Notes under the pieces: model-generated
Databases searched by the model: none
What the model saw: only the letters and a program-made list of their open reading frames with translations
What the model was told of the DNA's origin: nothing
Assembly: GCA_902492655.1 (NCBI GenBank)
Contig: CABUMF010000022.1
Coordinates: 1 to 31,742, forward strand
DNA: 31,742 bases
Source: an uncultured Eubacteriales bacterium
GTDB taxonomy: Bacteria > Bacillota > Clostridia > HGM11514
Reading direction: 5' to 3'
In this document: positions 15,967 to 22,880 of the stretch, piece after piece
Layout of the letters: every line of letters begins with the position of its first letter
How positions within the stretch are numbered: position 1 is the first letter of the stretch
Translations under genes and position numbers: made by a program

Positions 15967-16776
15967 ATGAAAAAAATAATAGCTTATTTATTGTGCGTGT
16001 TGTGCCTTACGGGCTGTTCCAACCCTGAGTATTCAAATTCAGAAAAATACAGCTTCGGGAATACAGAAATAAACGGCACTGTCAAAAATATTGCTGTTGA
16101 TTGGCAGAGCGGCGATGTTAATATTGTTACCCACGAAAAGGACAGTATATTGCTTTTTGAGGAATCGGATACGGATTTGGATGATGAAAAAATGGTTCAT
16201 TGGTGGCAAGACGGCGATACTCTCAGAATTAAGTTTTCCCGTTCAGGACTTAAATATCTTTTCTCAAAAGGAAAGGATCTGACTTTGGCAATCCCCGGAA
16301 ATATCGTATATGACAGTATAAAAATCAATACCTCATCTGCCGATATTGAAGCCGAGGCTTTAGTAGCTAAGGAACTTAATATTGAAACCTCATCGGGAAG
16401 TATTGATATTTGTTGTGACAGCGAAAGCATAAAGCTTGATACATCTTCGGGCGAAATTGATGTTATGGCGGAAAATCTGAAATCGTTTGTTGCTGAATCT
16501 TCAAGCGGTGATATTTCCTTGGTTTCAAATGTTCCCACTTCTGAATGTATTATTAAGTCGTCCTCGGGTGATGTTGACATTGATTTGCCGGAAAATGCCA
16601 AGTTTACTGCGAAAATTTCTGTTTCAAGCGGTGAATTTTCATCCGATTTTGCCCTTTTTAAGGAATTTGCCACTTCGGAAAAAGAAGAAACATATGTGTG
16701 CGGCAACGGCACCTCTACGCTTGATATAGAAACTACCTCAGGAGATATAAGCATTTGCAAAATACTCGGCGACTGA
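15967..16776 (+). CDS. DUF4097-like beta-repeat lipoprotein
   Basis: 269 residues. A type II signal peptide with lipobox LTGC (C17) predicts attachment to the outer face of the membrane. The mature part has regularly repeated SSG-type turns about 20 residues apart (TSSADIE, TSSGSIDI, TSSGEID, SSSGDISL, SSSGDVDI, VSSGEF, TTSGDISI), typical of the DUF4097 beta-helix fold. The ATG at 15967 is two bases after the anti-sigma stop and has AAGGAGA upstream. As third gene of the ECF operon it is probably a sensor or target of that system. A longer in-frame start at 15790 lies inside the anti-sigma gene and is rejected. Confidence 0.85.
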   Translation: MKKIIAYLLCVLCLTGCSNPEYSNSEKYSFGNTEINGTVKNIAVDWQSGDVNIVTHEKDSILLFEESDTDLDDEKMVHWWQDGDTLRIKFSRSGLKYLFSKGKDLTLAIPGNIVYDSIKINTSSADIEAEALVAKELNIETSSGSIDICCDSESIKLDTSSGEIDVMAENLKSFVAESSSGDISLVSNVPTSECIIKSSSGDVDIDLPENAKFTAKISVSSGEFSSDFALFKEFATSEKEETYVCGNGTSTLDIETTSGDISICKILGD

Positions 16777-16795
16777 AGCATCTACTATCCGTGGA

Positions 16796-16824
16796 TTGAC
16801 TTTTTAGGTGCATATCGTTATAAT
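16796..16824 (+). promoter_or_regulatory. SigA promoter of the HTH-desulfoferrodoxin gene
   Basis: TTGACT (16796-16801), 17-bp spacer, TATAAT (16819-16824). The SD AGGAGGTGAG at 16831-16840 follows closely, so the leader is very short. It does not match the ECF motif. Confidence 0.85.
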
Positions 16825-16844
16825 AACCTTAGGAGGTGAGGGAT

Positions 16845-17428
16845 ATGGACTTAAACAAAAGCGGAAATCTTATTCGTGAATTGAGAAAATCAAAAAAATG
16901 ACTCAAAAGCAGGTTGCAAAAATTCTCGGAATTGAACCGAAAACCGTTTCAAAATGGGAAACAGGACGGGGATTTCCCGACATTTCCTTCGTAAGCGGAC
17001 TTGCGGACATTTTCGGCGTGAGCGAAAAAATACTTTTATCCGGTGATTTAATCAAAAACGATGAGGAGGTGGGGAATATGAAAAGAAATAAATTCTACGC
17101 CTGCAAAAATTGCGGAAGCGTAATTTGCGGTACGGGGGAATACGAGGTGATTTGCTGCGGAAACAAGCTTAGTCCCCTTGAGCCTTCGGAGGCGGACGAG
17201 GGGCACCTGTTAAAGGTGACCGAGATTGAAAATGACTACTTCGTTGAAATTGATCACGATATGACAAAGGAGCATTTCATTTCGTTTATAGCCTATGTTT
17301 CAATGGACAGAATGATGTTAATTAGATTGTACCCTGAGCAGAACTGTGAGATTTGCTTTCCGAAAATGTTCGGAGGGAAATTCTTTTTCTATTGCAATAG
17401 ACACGGTTTGTTTGAATATGTCCTGTAG
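16845..17428 (+). CDS. XRE-type HTH regulator fused to desulfoferrodoxin-like domain, frame broken at A7
   Basis: The ATG at 16845 has a strong SD and encodes 18 residues (MDLNKSGNLIRELRKSKK), the first helix of an HTH_3 domain, before TGA at 16899-16901. The rest of the HTH continues in the -1 frame from ATG 16898, with QVAKILGIEPKTVSKWETG, for 176 residues. Numbered from that ATG, C69, C72, C86 and C87 match the rubredoxin-like centre I of desulfoferrodoxin, and H103, H120, H126, C166 and H169 match all five ligands of the superoxide reductase iron centre II. The lysine usually before the first His (EKH) is Gly here (EGH), which may lower enzyme activity. The fusion suggests a superoxide- or iron-responsive regulator. 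One extra A in the A7 run, or a -1 shift, would give a single 194-residue protein; otherwise it is a pseudogene or two coupled ORFs. Confidence 0.8.
16892..16901 (+). other. A_AAA_AAA slippery run followed by TGA, with ATGA overlap
   Basis: Seven A (16892-16898) lie in exact slippery phase (TCA AAA AAA TGA). The in-frame stop follows at once, and ATG 16898-16900 overlaps it. A -1 shift or an added A joins the two halves of the HTH without loss of a residue. A sequencing or assembly error in the homopolymer is the plain alternative. Confidence 0.6.
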
Positions 17429-17452
17429 CAACAAAAATAAAAATATTTAGGG

Positions 17453-17480
17453 TTGACATTTAATAAATTGGTGATATAAT
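17453..17480 (+). promoter_or_regulatory. SigA promoter of the flavin reductase-rubredoxin-rubrerythrin gene
   Basis: Consensus TTGACA (17453-17458), 16-bp spacer, consensus TATAAT (17475-17480) with extended TG at 17472-17473. The -10 forms part of a small dyad, TATAA (17475-17479) with TTATA (17485-17489), a possible operator. SD GGAGG at 17502-17506. Confidence 0.88.
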
Positions 17481-17513
17481 ACTGTTATAAGGACTATGTT
17501 TGGAGGTTTGAAG

Positions 17514-18686
17514 ATGGATACAAAAGCTTTATTCAAGTTGAGCTACGGTCTGTTTGTGCTTACCGCAAAAGATGCCGGCAAGAATAACGGTTGCATAATA
17601 AACACTGCTATTCAGGCGGCTTCTGCGCCCAATCAAATGAGCATTTGCGTGAATAAGGATAATTACACACACGATATGATTGTTAAAACAGGTGAATTTT
17701 CCGTTTCGGTAATCAGCACACGCGCAACATTTGATTTGTTTAAGAGGTTTGGCTTTCAGTCGGGAAAGGATACCGACAAATTTGCGGATTTCAAAGGTTG
17801 TAAGGAAGGCAAGAATGGGATATTGTATGTAACCGAAGGGACAAATGCTTATTTTTCGGTCAAGGTTACAAATACTCAGGATTTGGGTTCGCATACCATG
17901 TTCATAGGCGAAATTACGGACATGGAGGTCTTAAGCTCCGATTCATCCGCAACTTACGAGTATTATTTCAATAACATTAAGCCAAAGCCCGCACCGAAAA
18001 CCGATGACGGTCAGACGGTTTGGCGTTGTGTTATATGCGGATATGAATATGTTGGAGAGGAATTGCCGGAGGATTTTATTTGTCCGTTGTGCAAGCACCC
18101 GGCATCTGATTTTGAAAAAATAACAAAGAAAGTGGAGGAAACAAAAATGTCAAACAAATACGCAGGAACAAAAACCGAAAAGAATTTATGGGAGGCTTTT
18201 GCAGGAGAATCTCAGGCAAGAAACAAATACACTTATTTCGCTTCGGTAGCGAAAAAAGCAGGCTATGAGCAGATTGCAGCACTTTTCTTGCAGACGGCAG
18301 ACAACGAAAAGGAACACGCAAAGCTTTGGTTCAAGGCTTTGGGTGAGCTTGGCGACACACCGGAAAATCTTCTTCATGCGGCAGAAGGCGAGAATTACGA
18401 ATGGACAGATATGTATGACAGAATGGCAAAGGACGCCGAAGAAGAAGGATTTACGGAGCTTGCCGCACAGTTCAGAGGCGTAGCCGCCATAGAGAAAATG
18501 CATGAGGAAAGATACCGTGCACTTCTTAAAAATGTTGAAACAATGGAAGTTTTCAAAAAGAGCGGTGTGACAATTTGGGAATGCCGTAACTGCGGTCACA
18601 TTGCGGTAGGAACAGAAGCTCCTGCCGTATGTCCGGTATGCAATCACCCCCAGAGCTTTTTTGAAGTAAGAAAAGAAAATTATTAA
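17514..18686 (+). CDS. flavin reductase-rubredoxin-rubrerythrin fusion protein
   Basis: 390 residues in four parts. Residues 1-155 are an FMN-binding flavin reductase-like domain as in high-molecular-weight rubredoxins (Hrb); 165-205 are a rubredoxin (C172-V-I-C175 and C190-P-L-C193); 212-345 are a rubrerythrin diiron four-helix bundle with AFAGESQARNKY, ADNEKEHAKL, EEEGF and IEKMHEERY supplying the iron ligands; the last 40 residues are a second rubredoxin (CRNC, CPVC). Hrb-type modules pass electrons from NAD(P)H-dependent flavin to peroxide- or NO-reducing partners; fusion to rubrerythrin suggests a self-contained NAD(P)H peroxidase (inference). The ATG at 17514 is chosen because GGAGG is seven bases upstream; ATG 17496 precedes that SD. 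An internal SD and ATG occur at 18134-18149. Confidence 0.92.
   Translation: MDTKALFKLSYGLFVLTAKDAGKNNGCIINTAIQAASAPNQMSICVNKDNYTHDMIVKTGEFSVSVISTRATFDLFKRFGFQSGKDTDKFADFKGCKEGKNGILYVTEGTNAYFSVKVTNTQDLGSHTMFIGEITDMEVLSSDSSATYEYYFNNIKPKPAPKTDDGQTVWRCVICGYEYVGEELPEDFICPLCKHPASDFEKITKKVEETKMSNKYAGTKTEKNLWEAFAGESQARNKYTYFASVAKKAGYEQIAALFLQTADNEKEHAKLWFKALGELGDTPENLLHAAEGENYEWTDMYDRMAKDAEEEGFTELAAQFRGVAAIEKMHEERYRALLKNVETMEVFKKSGVTIWECRNCGHIAVGTEAPAVCPVCNHPQSFFEVRKENY
18134..18149 (+). promoter_or_regulatory. internal ribosome binding site and start for the rubrerythrin part
   Basis: A perfect GGAGG (18134-18138) lies eight bases before an in-frame ATG at 18147 (residue 212 of the fusion). The residues from there, MSNKYAGTKTEKNLWEAFAG, match the normal N-terminus of free-standing rubrerythrins. 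A separate 179-residue rubrerythrin could therefore be made from the same mRNA. Confidence 0.65.
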
Positions 18687-18716
18687 GCACATAGGACAGT
18701 ATAAAGCAAAAAGACA

Positions 18717-18758
18717 GTGTGACAAAACGGTTTATAACTGTTTTGTCACACCTTTTTT
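18717..18758 (+). terminator. bidirectional terminator between converging genes
   Basis: 12-bp perfect stem GTGTGACAAAAC (18717-18728) with GTTTTGTCACAC (18740-18751), closed further by a G:U and a G:C pair, loop of seven. T-run 18753-18758 on the plus strand; on the minus strand TGTCTTTTT follows. It serves both the rubrerythrin gene and the converging anti-sigma gene. Confidence 0.92.
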
Positions 18759-18759
18759 A

Positions 18760-19497
18760 TTATTTACTCCACATTACGGTTTCTTTTCCGTTTTTATCAA
18801 CAAATACAATTTTATTGATTTCCCTAAATTCAAGGCTGTTCATCGTTTTTTGATAGTTTTCAGCTTTGTTGTTGAGAAGAGTTGTTTTAAAAGCGGAAAT
18901 ATAAATTGTATCGCCCTTTGTTTCTTGCTTTATCGTTCTTAAAAAGTATTTCGAGCTTACGGAAACTACAGTTGCATACTTGCATTTTTCAATAGTATCC
19001 TCGGTAAGTGTAACATTTCCAAGCTCGGGTATTTTTATATTAATCTTTTGCAAGTCATCGTCATCGCCTGAAAAGATCATAACCGATTCCGAGTCGGGAA
19101 CACTTTGAACCGGATTTTCAGCAAGTTCTTCCAAAGAGAACACATTCGCCGATACCGAAACCGCATCAGGCGAAATTTCTTTAATTGCAACATTGAACAG
19201 CACATAAAATCCCATTATAAATAATAGTGCCGCCGCCAATGAGCTTAAAACTATATTCCTGATTCTTTTGTTTATGCGTAGTTTTATGCTCTTTAAGCTA
19301 TCAGCCATTTTCATATCCTCCGAATTGTCATTTTGTTTTTCTGTAAAACCGTCTGTCGATTTCATAGTTTCGTAGCATCTTCTGCATTTTTCGCATTCGG
19401 ATAAATGATTTTCTACCGCCTGTTTGCTTTCTTCGTTGCAAACATTGTCAATATAAAGCGGAAGCAAATCTCTTATAATTCCGCAAGGGTAAGTCAT
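18760..19497 (-). CDS. zinc-finger anti-sigma factor, single membrane helix
   Basis: 245 residues. The N-terminal zinc finger has C5, H31, C35 and C38 (HLSECEKC), the same positions as in the anti-sigma at 15233-15964. One membrane helix at about 81-103 is followed by an extracellular domain of about 140 residues of no family I recognise, which may sense a signal. The ATG at 19497 overlaps the sigma stop (ATGA) and has GGAGG seven bases upstream (19505-19509); a longer in-frame reading reaching 19617 lies inside the sigma gene. It ends at the shared terminator. Confidence 0.88.
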   Translation of the reverse strand: MTYPCGIIRDLLPLYIDNVCNEESKQAVENHLSECEKCRRCYETMKSTDGFTEKQNDNSEDMKMADSLKSIKLRINKRIRNIVLSSLAAALLFIMGFYVLFNVAIKEISPDAVSVSANVFSLEELAENPVQSVPDSESVMIFSGDDDDLQKINIKIPELGNVTLTEDTIEKCKYATVVSVSSKYFLRTIKQETKGDTIYISAFKTTLLNNKAENYQKTMNSLEFREINKIVFVDKNGKETVMWSK

Positions 19498-19967
19498 TGT
19501 AATTCCTCCTTTATCAAGATTTTGGCTCTGTAATATGTAACTCTTGCCCAGCTTTCGGTTTTGCCGAATAATGCTCCAATCTGAGCAAATGACAGTTCTC
19601 CGAAAGTTCGTAACCAAAACACCTCCTTATACGGCTCGCTTAACTTGTGTAAGACTCCATGTATTGCATAAGCTGTTTCTTTATCCGCAAACCGTTCCTC
19701 GATATTCTCATCTGATATGATTATTTCAAGAGGATAATCGGTTTGGCTGTTATGCTTCTTTGCACAGCTGTAAAAGGTGTTTTTTGCTATTTTGCACAGC
19801 CATGTGCCGAGCTTGCAATTACCTTTGAAACTGTCAATGCTTTTAAGTGCTTTGAAAAATGTTTCTTGTGTGATTTCCTCTGCCAATGTGGGATTTTGGC
19901 ATAGGCTGAACGCAAATTTATATACTTCCGAAAAATATTCGGAATATATTTTATCAAAGTCTTGCAC
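19494..19967 (-). CDS. ECF-type RNA polymerase sigma factor (second copy)
   Basis: 157 residues. Region 2 is at about 8-75 (IYSEYFSEVYKFAFSLCQNP, then EEITQETFFKAL) and region 4 at about 107-155 (ELSFAQIGALFGKTESWARV). The region 4 HTH is nearly the same as in the first sigma, so both probably recognise the same -35. The start is GTG at 19967, fixed by AGGAGGTGAG seven bases upstream. It is preceded by TGTAAC-N17-GTCTAA, the motif found before the other sigma gene. It is coupled to its anti-sigma by a 4-base overlap. Confidence 0.93.
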   Translation of the reverse strand: MQDFDKIYSEYFSEVYKFAFSLCQNPTLAEEITQETFFKALKSIDSFKGNCKLGTWLCKIAKNTFYSCAKKHNSQTDYPLEIIISDENIEERFADKETAYAIHGVLHKLSEPYKEVFWLRTFGELSFAQIGALFGKTESWARVTYYRAKILIKEELQ

Positions 19968-19990
19968 AATCTCACCTCCTCAGTTAACTA

Positions 19991-20019
19991 TTAGACTTCT
20001 GTTATGATAATTCGTTACA
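19991..20019 (-). promoter_or_regulatory. putative ECF sigma promoter (second copy)
   Basis: Read leftward: TGTAAC (20019-20014), 17 bp, GTCTAA (19996-19991). Hexamers and spacing are identical to 14687-14715, while the spacers are unrelated. The -10 ends 23 bases before the GTG start. Confidence 0.7.
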
Positions 20020-20040
20020 AATTTTTTCATAAGATCTTTA

Positions 20041-20068
20041 GGAGCATATCCAAAAGCGGATATGCTCC
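20041..20068 (-). terminator. hairpin after the YoaP-like gene, weak U-tract
   Basis: An 11-bp perfect stem (20041-20051 with 20058-20068; arms GGAGCATATCC/GGATATGCTCC) with a 6-base loop. On the leftward strand only TAAAG follows, so it is a poor classical terminator. It lies about 50 bases beyond the stop of the gene at 20119 and just upstream of the second ECF promoter. Confidence 0.5.
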
Positions 20069-20118
20069 CAATAAATCATTTTTTCAAAGCCTTTTATCCA
20101 TAGTTCTAAGCCTTCTTG

Positions 20119-20871
20119 TTATTTTAAGCTTTCCGCAAGCGAAAGAAACTTCTTTTCGCTTAATATTTCATTTGTCACATATTCACCGTTGTAAAAAAGA
20201 GCATAATTTGTCCACGCCATAGGAGCATTTTTTGCTTTTTCAAGGCTGTCTATCTGTATGATTTTTAATGGGATTCCGTTTTGCTTTGCGCTTTCTTCAA
20301 TAAGCGGAGCATATTTTGCGGTGTACGGACATCCGGCAGTATAATAAAGCACAAAACCATTCTCTAAAATATGCGGCTTTTTAACCTGCTCCTTGAATTT
20401 CGGAATAACCGCATTTTCATCAAACGGCAGATAGAGCAAAGTATAATAAGACTCTGCGGTGTCTGCAATTTTAAATCCTTTATATGAAAGATATTTAGGA
20501 TCGGACAAAAACGGTTTTTTCTTTTGCGAGGAAATGACCGTGATTCCGGCTTTGCCCTTCTCCTTTGCATCATTTATACAAGCGTTAAGCAGTTCGTTGG
20601 AGTATCCGTGTCCTTTTAGCGAGCCCGACACCCAAAAACAGTTAATGTGCATATATCCATTTGCATCAATCGGCACCCACGCATACTCGGCAGGGATATA
20701 TTCAATAAAGCATTTGCCCCGCTGTGCAGATTTTAAAAATACAAGTCCCTCGCTTATTCGATCCTTTAGCCATGCTTTTTTTGATGCCACCTGCGGATCT
20801 TTGTTGCTTGAAATGGCACAGCATATGTGCTCCTGCTCTAAATTTTCGTGTGTTAATTTTATAAATTCCAT
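20119..20871 (-). CDS. GNAT acetyltransferase with YoaP-type thioredoxin-like domain
   Basis: 250 residues. The N-terminal GNAT fold (about 1-135) has GHGYSNELLNACINDAKEKG near 92-112, the acetyl-CoA-binding loop and helix. The C-terminal part (about 165-248) resembles the YoaP family domain: NGFVLYYTAGCPYTAKYAPL looks like a thioredoxin-fold strand and helix with a single active-site-like Cys (CPYT). Substrate unknown. SD GGAGGGG at 20877-20883 is six bases from the ATG. Last of a leftward run of accessory genes; no specific promoter was found. Confidence 0.82.
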   Translation of the reverse strand: MEFIKLTHENLEQEHICCAISSNKDPQVASKKAWLKDRISEGLVFLKSAQRGKCFIEYIPAEYAWVPIDANGYMHINCFWVSGSLKGHGYSNELLNACINDAKEKGKAGITVISSQKKKPFLSDPKYLSYKGFKIADTAESYYTLLYLPFDENAVIPKFKEQVKKPHILENGFVLYYTAGCPYTAKYAPLIEESAKQNGIPLKIIQIDSLEKAKNAPMAWTNYALFYNGEYVTNEILSEKKFLSLAESLK

Positions 20872-20909
20872 AGTAACCCCTCCGATTGGTCGTTTTTATA
20901 TCATTTCCG

Positions 20910-20938
20910 TTACAACACCGCTCTGCTAAGTGTTGCAA
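20910..20938. repeat. short inverted repeat between two leftward genes
   Basis: TTACAACAC (20910-20918) pairs with GTGTTGCAA (20930-20938) apart from one wobble, with an 11-base loop. No T-run follows on either strand. It may be a weak transcript-end or processing hairpin after the methyltransferase gene. Confidence 0.4.
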
Positions 20939-20946
20939 ACCGGAAT

Positions 20947-21597
20947 TTATTTCATTGCTTTTATAGTATAAGTCGCTCCCCAATTATTCAACACTTCAAC
21001 AGATGAAAACCCTGCTTCTGACAATGCTTCGATTTCATGCTTTACGGTAAGGGGTGTGTCATAATGGTAGAACTCATCATCGGCAATATCTTGCTCAGCC
21101 TTCAATGCAGTCAAATTTTGACGATGCGTCTGTTCTTCATCATCGGACAACGAAAAATAATCCGTCAGTATAAAATAAGCATTGTTCTTTAATGCTGCGT
21201 GAAGTTTTGCATAAAGAGGGATTTTTTCCTCTTTCATAAAATGATGCAGGCTTTCTACCGATACAGCGGCGTCAAATACATCTTCGCCAAATGACACATC
21301 GAAATAAGAACCGACAATCAGTGTAATATCCTTGTCAGCGAATTTCTTGCTAAGAGCAGACAACATTCCTTGCGATAAATCAATTCCTGTTATCTTTGCC
21401 GTCGGGCATAACAAATAGTATTCCTCTAACTCCAAGCCTGTACCACAACCCAAATCAAGTATGTGGCAGTTCTCTTTGACAGGCAAACATTTAGCTGTAA
21501 ATGGATAGAATTCACTTGCCGATTCAATATGTGTCATCATATGCTCATCATATCCGTCTAATCTATTTTCAAAAAAATCGCTCATTTTTTCAAGCAT
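20947..21597 (-). CDS. class I SAM-dependent methyltransferase
   Basis: 216 residues. Motif I HILDLGCGTGLELEEY (45-60), then GIDLSQGML (motif II) and DVFDAAVSVESLHHF (motif IV region) give a Methyltransf_11/25-type fold, which usually methylates small molecules. The substrate is not apparent. The ATG at 21597 is preferred since GGGGAG sits eight bases upstream; a TTG at 21615 would lie before that SD. It starts 31 bases after the alpha/beta hydrolase stop, so it is probably part of the same transcript. Confidence 0.87.
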   Translation of the reverse strand: MLEKMSDFFENRLDGYDEHMMTHIESASEFYPFTAKCLPVKENCHILDLGCGTGLELEEYYLLCPTAKITGIDLSQGMLSALSKKFADKDITLIVGSYFDVSFGEDVFDAAVSVESLHHFMKEEKIPLYAKLHAALKNNAYFILTDYFSLSDDEEQTHRQNLTALKAEQDIADDEFYHYDTPLTVKHEIEALSEAGFSSVEVLNNWGATYTIKAMK

Positions 21598-21628
21598 AAC
21601 CTTATCTCCCCACAAATCCCGATTTATA

Positions 21629-22228
21629 TTATTTTATACTGCATATCCATTCATCAAGGAATTTCATCTGCGCATCTGTATGGAACCAATGCTCTCCGTC
21701 CTTCATAACTGTGAGAGTTGCACCGATTCTTTCTGCAAATTCAGAAATTGTTTCATAAGATGTTAAGTGGTCTTTTTCTCCATACAGAATGTGAGTGGGA
21801 ACTGTCCATAAAGTAGGGTGTTCTCTTACATAGCACAGATACTCCCACGAAAGAGTCTCGCCAAAATTCGTTTCAAATTCCTTTTTGCTTTTTAGCTCAT
21901 CTTCGGTTACTTTTGCCCACATCATCATATCCGAAATCAGCTTTTTCATATTTACAATGGGAGAAATAAAGTATGCTTTCTCTATTCGTTTATCGGGCAA
22001 AGCATTCATTGATAAAAAAGCCCCTATGCTGTTTGCGATCAAAATAACAGAATCATACCCCTTGCTGTGTAAATCATAAAAACAAGAAAACTCATTCTTA
22101 GCTTCCCACGGATTTTGCGATTTATAGTCAAAACCGATAACATCACTTTCAGCAAATATAGGCTGATAATGCTTTGATTCCTCCGCATTGCCGCCTTTGC
22201 CGTGTATATATATGACTAAACGCTTCAT
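21629..22228 (-). CDS. small alpha/beta hydrolase
   Basis: 199 residues. The N-terminal LVIYIHGKGGNAEES gives the oxyanion-hole strand; the nucleophile elbow reads ANSIGA, with Ala in the first Gly position. The acid is in YGEKDHLTS and the histidine in GEHWFH near the C-terminus, so the triad is complete. Full length for a small esterase/lipase-type hydrolase; substrate unknown. SD GGAGG precedes the ATG at 22228. It starts 25 bases after the flavodoxin-fold gene. Confidence 0.85.
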   Translation of the reverse strand: MKRLVIYIHGKGGNAEESKHYQPIFAESDVIGFDYKSQNPWEAKNEFSCFYDLHSKGYDSVILIANSIGAFLSMNALPDKRIEKAYFISPIVNMKKLISDMMMWAKVTEDELKSKKEFETNFGETLSWEYLCYVREHPTLWTVPTHILYGEKDHLTSYETISEFAERIGATLTVMKDGEHWFHTDAQMKFLDEWICSIK

Positions 22229-22253
22229 TTTTTACCTCCGCAAATTACGATTT

Positions 22254-22880
22254 TTAATTTTGCAAAGCCTTTATATCCGCCTTGCTTAAACCGTTTTTCT
22301 TGCCCTCAGCCGTAAAGCTTAAGTTACCCATAAATGTAAAAAGAAACCTCGGGATAGCAGGCTTTACAAAAATCGTATCTCCGGACCTGTTGTTTTCTAT
22401 ATCCTCTGCCAATTGTTTAAGTGCCGAATCAACCTTTGCCAAAGGCCCCTTGCCCAAGGGTGCCGCGTGTACCATTCCGCCCGCACCGATTGCCAAAGCG
22501 CGACCTTTTAAAAGTCCGCACTTATCACACCATTTCCATATTATTTTTATTGCAATATTGTTCTGCACATCATCATAAAAGCCGTTGTTTACAATCACAT
22601 AAACGCTGCTCTTTGATGCAATGCCCTCGGCACTCGTTTTAAGTCTTTTTAAAAAGGCCAGAAAATACGCAGGGAGAGAATCGGCATACAGCGGAAACGA
22701 AAATACAATATTTTCTCCATTTTTAATAGCCTCTAAAAATGCCGCCTCCGAAATTTCTGATGATTGCATTATATTATGAATTTCCCCCTTGTCGTTTAGC
22801 TTTTCATTTAGAGTATTCAAAAAATATGTAGAATTTCCACCCTCGTTATGCGGGCTTCCGCACAGCATCAATGTACTCAT
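22254..22880 (-). CDS. flavodoxin-fold NAD(P)H-dependent oxidoreductase-like protein
   Basis: 208 residues. The N-terminus MSTLMLCGSPHNEGGNSTYF is the phosphate-binding loop of NADPH-dependent FMN reductases, and VFSFPLYADSLPAYF is the second FMN-contact loop of that fold. No Cys cluster. It starts within the end of the gene at 22877-23365 (4-base ATGA overlap), so the two flavodoxin-fold proteins are made together and may act as a pair (inference). Confidence 0.8.
   Translation of the reverse strand: MSTLMLCGSPHNEGGNSTYFLNTLNEKLNDKGEIHNIMQSSEISEAAFLEAIKNGENIVFSFPLYADSLPAYFLAFLKRLKTSAEGIASKSSVYVIVNNGFYDDVQNNIAIKIIWKWCDKCGLLKGRALAIGAGGMVHAAPLGKGPLAKVDSALKQLAEDIENNRSGDTIFVKPAIPRFLFTFMGNLSFTAEGKKNGLSKADIKALQN

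Noticed and set aside
17475..17489. TATAA-N5-TTATA dyad as a PerR-type box
   Set aside because: The spacing and half-sites do not fit the TTATAAT-N-ATTATAA consensus; A/T-rich -10 regions often give such dyads.
20886..20914. A third TGTAAC-N17 motif (leftward, followed by GACCAA) before the YoaP-like gene
   Set aside because: The -10 half differs at two bases, the predicted start site would fall inside the SD of the gene at 20871, and the TGTAAC is part of a hairpin arm.
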